From positions 1 through 47,455 of the forward strand of contig QFZU02000032.1 in assembly GCA_003260025.2 (NCBI GenBank): DNA of 47,455 nt, written 5' to 3'. The stretch is from Microbispora triticiradicis. Its GTDB lineage: Bacteria > Actinomycetota > Actinomycetes > Streptosporangiales > Streptosporangiaceae. Below the pieces are notes generated by a model, which was not told the DNA's origin, did not search any database, and saw only the letters and a list, made by a program, of their open reading frames with translations. The translations under genes were made by a program, and so were the position numbers. Of this stretch, positions 34,576-43,206 are shown piece by piece (the stretch's first letter is position 1; the number at the start of each line of letters is the position of its first letter).

Positions 34576-35196
34576 ATGGCCCGGCGTGTATCGGATCGCT
34601 CCTCACCCGTCGGCGGCGCGCCCGTGGAGGAGCCCGTACGGCGGCGCCTGCTCGCCGAGGCGACCCGGCTGTTCGCCGAGAGGGGCTTCGAGAGCACTTC
34701 GGTCCAGGAGATCGTCGCGGCGGCCGGGGTCACCAAGGGCGCGATGTACCACTACTTCGGGTCCAAGGACGACCTGCTGCACGAGATCTACGCCCGGGTG
34801 CTGCGCCTGCAGATGGAGCGGCTCAACCGCTTCGCCGACGCCGGGGGCCCGGTGGCCGAGCGGCTCCACGCGGCGGCGACGGACGTCGTCGTGACCACGG
34901 TCGACAACCTGGACGACTCCAAGATCTTCTTCAGGTCGATGCACCAACTCGCCCCCGAGACCTACAAGACCGTGCGGGCCGAGCGGCGCCGCTACCACGA
35001 GCGGTTCCGCGGCCTCGTCGCCGAGGGGCAGCGCGAGGGCGTCTTCCGCGACGACATCCCCGCCGAGATGGTGGTCGACTTCTTCTTCGGCTCGGTCCAC
35101 CACCTCGGCACCTGGTATCACCCGGACGGCCCGCTGACCGGCGAGGAGGTCGGCCGCCACTTCGCCGACCTCCTGCTCGGATCACTGCGTCCCTGA
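34576..35196 (+). CDS. TetR-family repressor of the acyl-CoA catabolic operon
   Basis: 206 residues from ATG 34576, 5 nt after AAGGAGG. ATG 34558, six codons upstream and 8 nt after the -10 box, would give a leaderless version. N-terminal TetR helix-turn-helix (ATRLFAERGFESTSVQEIVA, GVTKGAMYHYFGSKDDLL). The C-terminal helical domain would bind the inducer, probably an acyl-CoA, judging by the adjacent operon. It converges on the acyl-CoA dehydrogenase genes with an 17-bp gap, and matching operators flank the whole unit. Confidence 0.88.
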   Translation: MARRVSDRSSPVGGAPVEEPVRRRLLAEATRLFAERGFESTSVQEIVAAAGVTKGAMYHYFGSKDDLLHEIYARVLRLQMERLNRFADAGGPVAERLHAAATDVVVTTVDNLDDSKIFFRSMHQLAPETYKTVRAERRRYHERFRGLVAEGQREGVFRDDIPAEMVVDFFFGSVHHLGTWYHPDGPLTGEEVGRHFADLLLGSLRP

Positions 35197-35213
35197 GAAG
35201 CGGCCCCGAGAGG

Positions 35214-36377
35214 TCAGACCGGTGCGGGGAGGTCCGCCGGACCGGCGAGGGCCTCGCGGTGGTCGCCCGGCGTGCCCAGGGCGATCTGGTCGGCCTTGGC
35301 CCGCTTGAGGTAGAGGTGCGCGGGGTGTTCCCAGGTCATCCCGATGCCGCCGTGAAGCTGCACGCACTCCTCGGCGGCGTGGACGGCGACCGCTCCGCAG
35401 TGCGCCTGGGCCACGGCGACGGCCACCGTGACGGCCACCGCCGCGTCGTCGCCGGGCGGTCCCGCGACCGGCGCCTCCGCCAGCCGGGCGGCCGCGTTCC
35501 GGGCCGCCGCCCTGGCTCCCGCGATCTCCAGCCACAGGTCGGCCAGCCGGTGCTTGACCGCCTGGAACGACCCCACCGGCCGGGCGAACTGCCTGCGCTC
35601 CCTGACGTACGCGACCGTGGTGGCGAGGCACCACTCGGCGATCCCGAGCTGTTCGGAGGCGAGCAGCCCCGCGCCGCGCAGCAGGGCCTCCCGCACCCAC
35701 GGCGTCTCCGGGCCGCCGGCGGTGGCGAGGACGCGCGCGGGGGCCGAGGCGAACGACACGGTCGCGATCGGCCGGGTCAGGTCGAGCGAGGTGGCCGGGG
35801 TCACCCTTACGGTCCCTCCGGCGGATCCGGCCGGGGACGCCTCCACCGCGCACAGGGCGGTGCCCCGCGTCAGCCGTACCGGGACGAGCAGCACGTCGGC
35901 GATCTCCGCGCCGATCACGCCGCGGACGGTGCCCGTCACCGTGCCGTCCTCGCCGAGGGCCGCCGCGGGGGCCGGAGGAGCGTACGGCGAGGCGGCGAAC
36001 GGCACCGCGAGCGCGGCCGTCGCCTCCCCGGCCGCGAGGCGGCCCAGCAGCTCGCCGGCCGCCTCTCCCCCCGCCGTCAGGAGCGCCTGGGTCGCGAGGA
36101 CGGCACTGGCGAGGAACGGCACCGGCGCCACGGCGCGTCCCAGCTCCTCCAGCACGACGGCGGCCTCGCGGGCCGACGCCCCGGCGCCCCCGAGTTCCTC
36201 GGGCACCAGCAGCCCGGCCACGCCGATCTCGCGGGCCAGCGTCTTCCACAGCTCCGCGTCGTACGGCGTGCCGGACTCGACGCGCCCGAGCACGGCGGAC
36301 GGGGAGCACCTGTCGGCGAGCAGGTCGCGCACGGCGGCCCGCAGCTCCTCCTCCACCTCCGTGTACAGCAGAGTCAT
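35214..36377 (-). CDS. Acyl-CoA dehydrogenase (third of the operon)
   Basis: 387 residues from ATG 36377, which overlaps the preceding TGA by 4 bp. N-terminal helical domain with LVPEELGGAG; the central flavin-binding domain is divergent, and the C-terminal domain has RRQFARPVGSFQAVKHRLAD and ECVQLHGGIGMTWEHP, as in the FadE-type dehydrogenases of actinobacteria. The usual catalytic-Glu stretch (xEGTSEI) is absent, which is common in subunits that form heteromers with a second dehydrogenase; the next gene upstream is the natural partner. Introduces a double bond into an acyl-CoA using FAD. Confidence 0.87.
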   Translation of the reverse strand: MTLLYTEVEEELRAAVRDLLADRCSPSAVLGRVESGTPYDAELWKTLAREIGVAGLLVPEELGGAGASAREAAVVLEELGRAVAPVPFLASAVLATQALLTAGGEAAGELLGRLAAGEATAALAVPFAASPYAPPAPAAALGEDGTVTGTVRGVIGAEIADVLLVPVRLTRGTALCAVEASPAGSAGGTVRVTPATSLDLTRPIATVSFASAPARVLATAGGPETPWVREALLRGAGLLASEQLGIAEWCLATTVAYVRERRQFARPVGSFQAVKHRLADLWLEIAGARAAARNAAARLAEAPVAGPPGDDAAVAVTVAVAVAQAHCGAVAVHAAEECVQLHGGIGMTWEHPAHLYLKRAKADQIALGTPGDHREALAGPADLPAPV

Positions 36378-37546
36378 CGGGGGAGGTCCTTCCACGCGAC
36401 GTCTTTGTCGGCACGCGGCTCGGCGGGCAGCCCGAGCACGCGTTCGGCGATGATGTTCCGCAGGATCTCCGAGGTGCCGCCCTCGATCGAGTTGCCCTTG
36501 GCCCGCAGGTAGCGGTAGCCCGCCTCCCGGCCGAGGAAGTCGACCGTCTCGGGGCGGCGGAAGGTCCAGTCGTCGTAGCCGAGGCCGTCCTCGCGCAGCA
36601 GCTCGACCTCCAGGCCGGAGAGCTCCTGGTGCAGCCGGGCGAAGGCGAGCTTCATGCCCGAGCCCTCCGGTCCCGGGTGCCCGGCGGCGAGCTGCTCGCG
36701 CAGCCGCGCGGCCGTCAGGCGCATGACCTCCGACTCCACCCAGAGCCGCAGCAGCCGCTGGTGCAGGTCGTGGGTGCGCAGCTCGGGCCGGGAGCGCCAG
36801 GTGTCGGCGACGACCTCCATCATGGTGCGGCGGACGGGCATGCCGCCGATGGCGACCCGCTCGTTCATCAGCGTGGCCTGCGCGACCCGCCAGCCGTCGC
36901 CGGTCTCGCCCAGCCGCAGCGCGCCGGGCAGGCGGACCCCGGTGAGGAAGACCTCGTTGAACTCGGCCTCACCGGTGATCTGGCGCAGCGGACGCACCTC
37001 GACGCCGGGCGCGCGCATGTCGCAGACGAAGTAGGTCAGCCCGCGGTGCTTGGGCACGCCGGGGTCGGTGCGGGCCAGCAGGAGGCCCCAGCGGGCGGTG
37101 TGCGCGCTCGACGTCCACACCTTCTGGCCGTCCAACACCCACTCGTCGCCCTCGCGTACGGCGCGGGTGGCCAGGGTGGCGAGGTCGGAACCGGCGCCGG
37201 GCTCGCTGAACAGCTGGCACCACACCTCCTCACCGGTCCAGAGGGGGCGCAGGAAACGCCTCTTCTGCTCGTCGGTGCCGAAGGCGAGGATCGTCGGGGC
37301 GGCCATGCCGAGGCCGATGCCGATGCGGCCGGGCTGGTTGTCGGGCGTGCCCCTCAGCTCCCGGTCGGCCACGGCCTGCAGCTCCCGGGGGGCCCCGAGG
37401 CCGCCGAGGCCCTCGGGGAAGTGCACCCAGGCGAGCCCGGCGTCGAACCGGGCGCGCAGGAACTCCAGGCGGTCCATGGCCACCGGGTCGTGCGCCGCGA
37501 GGAAGGCCGCGGCACGCTCGGCGACCGACGCCTCATCCCATGTCAC
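36374..37546 (-). CDS. Acyl-CoA dehydrogenase (second of the operon)
   Basis: 390 residues from GTG 37546, 7 bp after the preceding stop. Contains FSEPGAGSDLA (flavin/substrate motif), DGQKVWTSSAHTA and the C-terminal SIEGGTSEILRN with the likely catalytic Glu. Long-chain or branched acyl-CoA dehydrogenases of the FadE type have this layout. It probably works with the product at 35214, which lacks that Glu motif, as an alpha/beta-like heteromer; such pairs are known for mycobacterial FadE enzymes. The exact acyl chain is not readable from sequence. Confidence 0.9.
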   Translation of the reverse strand: MTWDEASVAERAAAFLAAHDPVAMDRLEFLRARFDAGLAWVHFPEGLGGLGAPRELQAVADRELRGTPDNQPGRIGIGLGMAAPTILAFGTDEQKRRFLRPLWTGEEVWCQLFSEPGAGSDLATLATRAVREGDEWVLDGQKVWTSSAHTARWGLLLARTDPGVPKHRGLTYFVCDMRAPGVEVRPLRQITGEAEFNEVFLTGVRLPGALRLGETGDGWRVAQATLMNERVAIGGMPVRRTMMEVVADTWRSRPELRTHDLHQRLLRLWVESEVMRLTAARLREQLAAGHPGPEGSGMKLAFARLHQELSGLEVELLREDGLGYDDWTFRRPETVDFLGREAGYRYLRAKGNSIEGGTSEILRNIIAERVLGLPAEPRADKDVAWKDLPR

Positions 37547-37553
37547 CAGAAGA

Positions 37554-38771
37554 TCACCCCATGTGTCTCTTGAGCTCGCGGCGGGCCAGCGACCGCTTGT
37601 GGACCTCGTCGGGACCGTCGGCGAAGCGCAGGGCCCGGGCCCCTGCCCACAGCGCGGCGAGGGGATAATCCTGGCTCAGCCCGGCGGCGCCGTGTGCCTG
37701 GATGGCCTTGTCCAGGATCCACTCCACGGTCGCGGGCGCGGCGATCTTGATGGCCTGGATCTCGGTGTGCGCGCCCCGGTTGCCTGCGGTGTCCATCAGC
37801 CAGGCCGTCTTGAGCACCAGCAGGCGCAGTTGCTCGATGCGCACCCGCGACTCGGCGATCCAGTCCTGGATCACCCCCTGCCGGGCCAGCGGCCCGCCGA
37901 ACGCCTCGCGCGACAGCACCCGGCGGCACGTCAGCTCCACCGCCCGCTCGGCCATGCCGACGAGCCGCATGCAGTGGTGGATCCGTCCCGGTCCGAGCCG
38001 CGCCTGGGCGATGGCGAAGCCGCCGCCCTCCTCGCCGACCAGGTTGCCCACGGGCACGCGTACGTCCTCGAACAGCACCTCGGCGTGGCCGCCGTGGTCG
38101 GCGTCGTCGTACCCGAAGACGGTCATGCCGCGCCGTACGGTGAGACCGGGGGTGTCGCGCGGCACGAGCACCATGCTCTGCTGCCGGTGCCGGGGCGCGT
38201 CGGGGTCGGTCTTGCCCATCACGACGAAGACCCGGCAGTTCGGGTTCATCGCGCCGGTGATGTACCACTTGCGGCCGTTGACGACGTACTCGTCGCCGTC
38301 CCTCGTGATCGAGGTCGCGATGTTCGTCGCGTCGGAGGAGGCCGCCTCGGGCTCGGTCATCGCGAACGCCGACCTGATCTCCCCGGCCAGCAGCGGCTCC
38401 AGGTACTCCGCCCGCTGCCGCTCACTGCCGAACTGCGCCAGCAGTTCCATGTTGCCGGTGTCGGGGGCGGCGCAGTTGGTCGCGGGCGGGGCGATGGCCG
38501 GCGACCCGCCCATGATCTCGGCGAGCGGGGCGTACTGGAGGTTGGTCAGCCCCGCGCCCTGCTCTCCTGGAAGGAAGAGGTTCCACAGGCCGCGCGAGCG
38601 GGCCTCGGCCTTGAGGTCCTCCAGCAGCGGCGGCGGGCCCCAGCCGCCGGCCGCCCGGACCTGGGCCGCCTGCTCGTGGAAGGCGCGCTCGGCCGGATGG
38701 ACGCACTCGTCCATGAAGGCGAGCAACCGGGCCCGCAGCTCCTCCGTCCTGTCGTCGAACGCGAAGTGCAT
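37554..38771 (-). CDS. Acyl-CoA dehydrogenase, ACAD10/11-like
   Basis: 405 residues; its ATG directly follows the TGA of the phosphotransferase gene. Contains AMTEPEAASSDATNI, GRKWYITGAMNP and a C-terminal DGPDEVHKRSLARREL, the Asp-containing end that marks the ACAD10/11-like branch (animal ACAD10/11 and bacterial LvaC-like proteins), in place of the YEGT motif. In that branch an APH-like kinase acts first on a 4-hydroxyacyl-CoA and the dehydrogenase handles the phosphorylated product. The kinase gene is immediately upstream, supporting the same two-step chemistry. Confidence 0.9.
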   Translation of the reverse strand: MHFAFDDRTEELRARLLAFMDECVHPAERAFHEQAAQVRAAGGWGPPPLLEDLKAEARSRGLWNLFLPGEQGAGLTNLQYAPLAEIMGGSPAIAPPATNCAAPDTGNMELLAQFGSERQRAEYLEPLLAGEIRSAFAMTEPEAASSDATNIATSITRDGDEYVVNGRKWYITGAMNPNCRVFVVMGKTDPDAPRHRQQSMVLVPRDTPGLTVRRGMTVFGYDDADHGGHAEVLFEDVRVPVGNLVGEEGGGFAIAQARLGPGRIHHCMRLVGMAERAVELTCRRVLSREAFGGPLARQGVIQDWIAESRVRIEQLRLLVLKTAWLMDTAGNRGAHTEIQAIKIAAPATVEWILDKAIQAHGAAGLSQDYPLAALWAGARALRFADGPDEVHKRSLARRELKRHMG

Positions 38772-39770
38772 TCAGACCTCCATGAGCCCGCGGGCGACGA
38801 GCGGGGCGACCTGCTCGCCGATCCCGGCGAAGCCCTCCCCCACCGTGAGGCCCATCGTGTGGCGGAAGTGGATGCCCTCGGCGATCACCGCGAGCTTGAA
38901 GCAGGCGAGGCCGGCGTACCAGCCGAACCGGGACAGGTCGCGGCCGGACGCCTCGCCGTACCGCGCGGCGAGGTCGGCCCCCGTTTCGATCGGCAGGGGC
39001 GGCGCCTCGCCGCCCGCCTCACCCGTCGCGCCGACCGCGCGGCCAGCGGCGGGGTCGAGCGCGGAGACCTCGCCGTACAGGAGGAACAGCGCCAGGTCGG
39101 TGAGCGGGTCGCCGAGCGTGGACATCTCCCAGTCGAGCACGGCCCGCACCTCGCCGTCGGCGACCAGCGTGTTGCCGAGCTTGAAGTCCCCGTGCAGGAT
39201 CGCCGGAGCCCCCGATTCGGCCGGCACGTCGCGGGCGAGGCGTTCGTACAGGTCGTCGAAGCCGGGGAGGTCCCGGCTGCGGGAGGCGTCGAGCTGCCGC
39301 TTCCACCGGGCGACCTGCCGCTCCAGGAAGCCCTCGGGCCTGCCGAAGTCGCCGAGCCCCACGCTCCCGGGAGTGATCGAGTGGAGCGCGGCCAGCACGT
39401 CCACCAGCGCGTGGGCGAGGGCGGGGGTGAGCGGCGGCTGCCCGCCCTCGACGTGCTCCATCACGTAGAAGGGCGCGCCGATCACCTCCGCGTCCCGGCA
39501 CAGATGGAACATGCGCGGCACGGGGACCGGCGTGTCCCGCAGGGCGCTCATCACCCGGTGCTCCCGGGCCATGTCGTGGGCCGTGGCCAGAACGTGCCCG
39601 AGCGGCGGCCGGCGCACCACGTAGGTCCGCGCGGCGTCGCGGACGACGTACGTCAGGTTGGACCGTCCGCCCACGATCAGCTCGGCGGTGAGCGGCCCCT
39701 CGGTCAGGCCCGCGCGCTGGAGGTGCCCGGCGAGGCGGGCGAGATCGAGGCCGGGCGGGTCGGCGTCCAC
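38772..39770 (-). CDS. APH-like phosphotransferase (ACAD10/11 kinase-domain type)
   Basis: 332 residues from GTG 39770. Kinase-like fold with ILHGDFKLGNTLV (catalytic HGD..K..N loop) and VLDWEMSTLGDPLTDLA (metal-binding D). This branch matches the kinase half of animal ACAD10/11 and bacterial LvaA, which phosphorylates 4-hydroxyacyl-CoA. A -10 box TACGCT ends 7 nt before the GTG, so the transcript is probably leaderless. A longer frame upstream runs across the operator and the divergent GNAT start and is rejected. First gene of the operon. Confidence 0.87.
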   Translation of the reverse strand: MDADPPGLDLARLAGHLQRAGLTEGPLTAELIVGGRSNLTYVVRDAARTYVVRRPPLGHVLATAHDMAREHRVMSALRDTPVPVPRMFHLCRDAEVIGAPFYVMEHVEGGQPPLTPALAHALVDVLAALHSITPGSVGLGDFGRPEGFLERQVARWKRQLDASRSRDLPGFDDLYERLARDVPAESGAPAILHGDFKLGNTLVADGEVRAVLDWEMSTLGDPLTDLALFLLYGEVSALDPAAGRAVGATGEAGGEAPPLPIETGADLAARYGEASGRDLSRFGWYAGLACFKLAVIAEGIHFRHTMGLTVGEGFAGIGEQVAPLVARGLMEV

Positions 39771-39776
39771 CCCGTG

Positions 39777-39799
39777 AGCGTACCGACCAGCCGGTATGC
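39777..39799. promoter_or_regulatory. Operator and -10 box of the phosphotransferase/acyl-CoA dehydrogenase operon
   Basis: TACCGACCAGCCGGTA at 39781-39796 is a near-perfect inverted repeat; ACCGACCAGCCGGTATGC (39782-39799) matches the TetR-gene operator at 17 of 18 bases. On the minus strand TACGCT (39782-39777) is a -10 box predicting transcription from the GTG at 39770. A repressor here would occlude it. Confidence 0.75.
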
Positions 39800-39888
39800 G
39801 TGTCGACACGGCTTCGCACAAGTGGTCCTCGGCGACGCCTCCGAAGTGGCCGTTCTCCGCGCCGCGCGCTCTCGGTAGCGTCGGCCGC

Positions 39889-40503
39889 ATGACCGCGAAG
39901 ATGCCCGCGCCCGTCGTGCTCGACGGCCGCGTCGTACGGCTGGAGCCCCTCACCCTCGGCCACGTCCCCGACCTGTACGCGGCCGGCCGGGACGACGAGG
40001 AGGTGTGGCGGTTCAGTCCGCGGGTCTTCCCCACCTCGGAGGAGGGGATGCGCCGCCACGTGGCGGGCCTCCTCGCCAGGCCGCTGACCGTCCAGTTCGC
40101 CGTGATCCTCAAGGCGACCGGGCGGGCGATCGGCTCGACCGCCTACTGGGACGTCGGCGGCTTCGACGAGAGCGTGGAGGTGGGGTCCACCTGGTACGCC
40201 AGGGCCCACTGGCGTACGGGCGTGAACACCGACTGCAAGATCATGCTGCTCGACCACGCCTTCGCTCTCGGGTTCACCCGCGTCGTGCTGCGGACCGACG
40301 TCCGCAACCTGCGGTCGCAGGCCGCCATCGAGCGCATCGGCGGTGTGCGGGAGGGCGTGCTCCGCCGGCAGCTGCGCCGCCCCGACGGGACCTGGCGCGA
40401 CAGCCCGCTGTACTCCATCCTGGACGACGAGTGGCCGGCCCATCGCGCCCGCCTGGAAGGCCGGATGGAGGCGCTGCTCAGCCGCGGAGGAACAGGCTCA
40501 TGA
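39889..40503 (+). CDS. GNAT-family N-acetyltransferase (RimJ/RimL type)
   Basis: 204 residues from ATG 39889; no good ribosome site, so possibly leaderless. Begins VVLDGRVVRLEPLTLGHVPD, with IGSTAYWDVGG, EVGSTWYARAHWRTGVN (acetyl-CoA region) and LRTDVRNLRSQAAIERIGGV, the typical RimJ/RimL-like pattern. Such enzymes acetylate protein N-termini, small amines or antibiotics. The end overlaps the converging TetR gene by 26 bp. Divergent from the acyl-CoA operon; no functional link visible. Confidence 0.87.
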   Translation: MTAKMPAPVVLDGRVVRLEPLTLGHVPDLYAAGRDDEEVWRFSPRVFPTSEEGMRRHVAGLLARPLTVQFAVILKATGRAIGSTAYWDVGGFDESVEVGSTWYARAHWRTGVNTDCKIMLLDHAFALGFTRVVLRTDVRNLRSQAAIERIGGVREGVLRRQLRRPDGTWRDSPLYSILDDEWPAHRARLEGRMEALLSRGGTGS

Positions 40504-41062
40504 GGTCCTCGCAGGCGGCCCGCAGGTCCTCGGGAGAGGGGACGCCGCCCGCACCCGCCACCGCGTCGAACAGCAGGCCGTCGACGTAGGCCACCATCTG
40601 CCCGCCCCGCCGCACCGGGTCGGGCGAGCCCGCGGCGGCCAGCATGGCGACGGCGGGCTCACGGATTCGGCGGCCCAGCTCGTCGTACAGCCTGCGCAGC
40701 TCCGGCCGGCGACTCGCCTCCAGCGCCAGCTCGTACCGGGCGACGGTGGTCTCCCGGTGTTCGGTCATCGCGGCGTACGCGAAGGCGGCGAGCAGCTCCG
40801 TCAGGTCGGCGGCGCCCCCCTCGCCGAAGGGGAGGGCCGACACGACCGTGGAGAGCGCCGCCGCCTCGCGCTCGGACAGCCGGGCCAGCGTCAGCTCCAG
40901 CAGCGCCGCACGCGTGCGGGCGCAGTTCGACGTGGACCCCGGAGGGAGGCCGGCGGCCTCGTCGACCGCCCGATGAGTCAGCCCCCGCATGCCGCGCTCG
41001 GCCAGGATCGCGATGGCCGCGTCCGCGACGAGGACCGCCCGCTGACTGTTCACGGCCCCCAT
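40478..41062 (-). CDS. TetR-family repressor divergent from the FAD monooxygenase
   Basis: 194 residues from ATG 41062. N-terminal HTH (AIAILAERGMRGLTHRAVDE, AAGLPPGSTSNCARTRAALL); in this subgroup the recognition helix ends in an SN segment rather than YYHF. The C-terminal helical domain should bind an inducer, perhaps the substrate of the monooxygenase. Two operator copies lie in the 61-bp divergent gap, one nearer each gene. Overlaps the end of the convergent GNAT gene by 26 bp. Confidence 0.87.
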   Translation of the reverse strand: MGAVNSQRAVLVADAAIAILAERGMRGLTHRAVDEAAGLPPGSTSNCARTRAALLELTLARLSEREAAALSTVVSALPFGEGGAADLTELLAAFAYAAMTEHRETTVARYELALEASRRPELRRLYDELGRRIREPAVAMLAAAGSPDPVRRGGQMVAYVDGLLFDAVAGAGGVPSPEDLRAACEDLMSLFLRG

Positions 41063-41073
41063 CGTACGGGCGC

Positions 41074-41109
41074 ACTACAGGCGTAGTAGCGTGTGACTAC
41101 ACCTGTAGT
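41074..41109. promoter_or_regulatory. Twin TetR-type operators in the monooxygenase/TetR divergent gap
   Basis: ACTACAGGCGTAGT (41074-41087) and ACTACACCTGTAGT (41096-41109) are each inverted repeats of ACTAC/GTAGT around four bases. Their centres are 22 bp apart, two helical turns, so two repressor dimers would sit on one face of the DNA and control both genes. Confidence 0.8.
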
Positions 41110-41123
41110 GAAGGAGGCCGGGC

Positions 41124-42284
41124 ATGGCACACGCGGTGGTGGCCGGGGCGGGCATCGGCGGGCTGACGGCGGCGCTGGCCCTGGCGCGGAACGGCTGGCA
41201 GGTGACCGTGCTGGAACAGGCGGCCTCGATCGAGCCGGTCGGCGCGGGCCTCGCGGTCGCGCCCAACGCGCTGCGGGCCCTCGACATGATCGGCCTCGGG
41301 GACGAGGTCAGGAAGCTCTCGGCGATCCAGGGCGAGGCGGGCCTCCGGCGGCCGTCCGGCCGCTGGCTGTCGCGGACCACCGCCGAGGACGCCGCCGCGC
41401 GGTACGGCGACTCGATCGTGCTGCTCACCCGGTCGGCGCTGGTCGGCATCCTCGCCGCGCGCCTGCCGCGAGGCGCCCTGCGCCTGGGCACAAGGGCCGA
41501 GTCGGCCGACCCCCGGACGGGCCTGGTCACCCTCGCCACCCCGGCGGGCGGCACGGAGACGATTCAGGCCGATCTCGTCGTGGCGGCGGACGGCATCCGG
41601 TCGCGGACCCGCGCGGCGCTGTTCCCCGGCCACCCTGAGCCCGGTTACGCGGGCGTGACGAGCTGGCGGGCGCTCGTCCCCTTCCCCGGACCGGTCGGCG
41701 CGTCGGAGACCTGGGGGGCGGGCCTGGTGTTCGGGGTGATGCCGCTGGCGGGCGGCCAGGTCTACTGCTACGCCACCGCGCCGGTCCCCGCCGGCCTGCG
41801 CGCGGAGAGCGAGAAGGACGAGCTGATCCGCCTGTTCGGCCGCTGGCACGACCCGATCCCCGCGCTGCTGGCCGCCGCCGAGCCCGGCGCGGTGCTGCGC
41901 CACGACATCTACTCCCTCGACACCCCGCTGCCCGCGCTCCACTCCGGGCGGATCGCGCTGCTGGGCGACGCGGCGCATCCCATGACGCCCAACCTCGGGC
42001 AGGGCGCCTGCCAGGCGATCGAGGACGCCGTCGTGCTCGCCCGGCACGTCTCACCGGGCGGCGGCCCCGCCCCGGACCTCACTGCGGGACTCGCCGCGTA
42101 CAGCCGGGAGCGGCTGGCCCGTACGACGCCGATCGTGCGGCGGTCGCGGCTGGTCGGGCGGGTCAGCGGCTGGCGCGCCCCGCTGGCGGTCGCCCTGCGC
42201 GACGGCGCGCTGCGCGCGGCGGGCATGCTCGGGCCCGCCGTCGCGGTGCGCCAGTTCGACGACGTCTTCCGCTGGCCGGCCTGA
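41124..42284 (+). CDS. FAD-dependent aromatic hydroxylase-type monooxygenase
   Basis: 386 residues from ATG 41124, 6 nt after AAGGAGG. FAD motif VVAGAGIGGLTAALAL at the N-terminus, the DG motif VVAADGIRSRTRAALFPG near residue 155, and the GD motif IALLGDAAHPMTPNLGQGAC near 285. These three mark group A flavoprotein hydroxylases (PF01494; salicylate- and 6-hydroxynicotinate-type), which use NAD(P)H and O2 to hydroxylate aromatic compounds, and also include antibiotic-modifying enzymes. Controlled, very probably, by the divergent TetR protein. Confidence 0.92.
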   Translation: MAHAVVAGAGIGGLTAALALARNGWQVTVLEQAASIEPVGAGLAVAPNALRALDMIGLGDEVRKLSAIQGEAGLRRPSGRWLSRTTAEDAAARYGDSIVLLTRSALVGILAARLPRGALRLGTRAESADPRTGLVTLATPAGGTETIQADLVVAADGIRSRTRAALFPGHPEPGYAGVTSWRALVPFPGPVGASETWGAGLVFGVMPLAGGQVYCYATAPVPAGLRAESEKDELIRLFGRWHDPIPALLAAAEPGAVLRHDIYSLDTPLPALHSGRIALLGDAAHPMTPNLGQGACQAIEDAVVLARHVSPGGGPAPDLTAGLAAYSRERLARTTPIVRRSRLVGRVSGWRAPLAVALRDGALRAAGMLGPAVAVRQFDDVFRWPA

Positions 42285-42312
42285 GCGCCGCCAGCACCGG
42301 GCGGCCGAGGGG

Positions 42313-43206
42313 TCAGGCCGCCTCGGGCGTCGCCGCGTTCACCGGCTCCTCGCGCGGGCCGGGCTCGCCGCGTACGACAGCGGGTTTGGAGTGGTCGGGG
42401 GCCAGGCGGCCCAGGGTGACCGTCCCCGCGATCAGCAGGGCGGCGGCCAGCAGCGCGGGCACCACCTTGTCGGGCCCGGTGGGCAGCGACTCGCCCAGCA
42501 GCACGGCCCCGGCCGTCACCGACGTGAGGGGATCGACGACCTGGACTCCGGCGTAGGCGATCCCGAAGTAGCCGACGGCGTACGACTTCTGCAGCAGCAC
42601 GATGGCGCAGACCAGCAGCACCGGGATGGCCAGGGTGAACCAGTGGAGCATCCGGCCGAGGTCTCCGTTGAGCCCGCCGCCGACGACCCGGACGAACGTG
42701 GACACGGTCGCGGTCACCGCTCCGGCGCCGACCGACATCAGCAGCGCCTTGAGCGGCCCCCGCAGCAGGCGCGCGGCGCCGAAGGTGACGGCGGCGACCA
42801 GGGCGACGCAGCCGATCAGCGCGAGGGCACCTCCGTCCGACAGCACGGGGGTCACGTTGTGCGCCGGGACCAGCAGCATCAGGCCGAGCAGTCCCACCGC
42901 CACCGCGATCGACCCGGCGATCTCGGCCCGCCGGGGGCGCCTGCCGTGCAGCGTGGCGGCGAGCGGCACCGCGAAGACCAGCGTCGCCACGCTCACCGGC
43001 TGGACGACGACGAGCGGGGCCACGCTGAGCGCCACGGCGTGCAGGGACGCGCCGGCGAAGCCGATCACCCCGCCGATCAGCCAGCGGGGCCTGCGCACGA
43101 GCGCGAGCGTGGCCCCGTCGCGCACGGCTTCGAACTGCTGCAGCGCCGCGCCCAGCGCGTACCCGAGCGCCCCGACGAGGGCGATCGCCACTCCCGCCCA
43201 GATCAT
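42313..43206 (-). CDS. DMT-superfamily transporter
   Basis: 297 residues from ATG 43206 (MIWAGVAIALVGALGYALGA). About nine to ten hydrophobic helices, with an N-terminal half and a C-terminal half of similar pattern, as in the drug/metabolite (EamA/NIPA-like) superfamily. GYFGIAYAGVQVVDPLTSVT and GAVLLGESLPTGP are typical of the second half. The C-terminal 25 residues are hydrophilic. Substrate unknown. Convergent with the monooxygenase after a 28-bp gap; the next gene on the same strand is 178 bp upstream. Confidence 0.85.
   Translation of the reverse strand: MIWAGVAIALVGALGYALGAALQQFEAVRDGATLALVRRPRWLIGGVIGFAGASLHAVALSVAPLVVVQPVSVATLVFAVPLAATLHGRRPRRAEIAGSIAVAVGLLGLMLLVPAHNVTPVLSDGGALALIGCVALVAAVTFGAARLLRGPLKALLMSVGAGAVTATVSTFVRVVGGGLNGDLGRMLHWFTLAIPVLLVCAIVLLQKSYAVGYFGIAYAGVQVVDPLTSVTAGAVLLGESLPTGPDKVVPALLAAALLIAGTVTLGRLAPDHSKPAVVRGEPGPREEPVNAATPEAA

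Noticed and set aside
39771-40112. Longer start for the phosphotransferase
   Set aside because: It would run through its own operator and the divergent GNAT gene; GTG 39770 fits the -10 box at 39777-39782.
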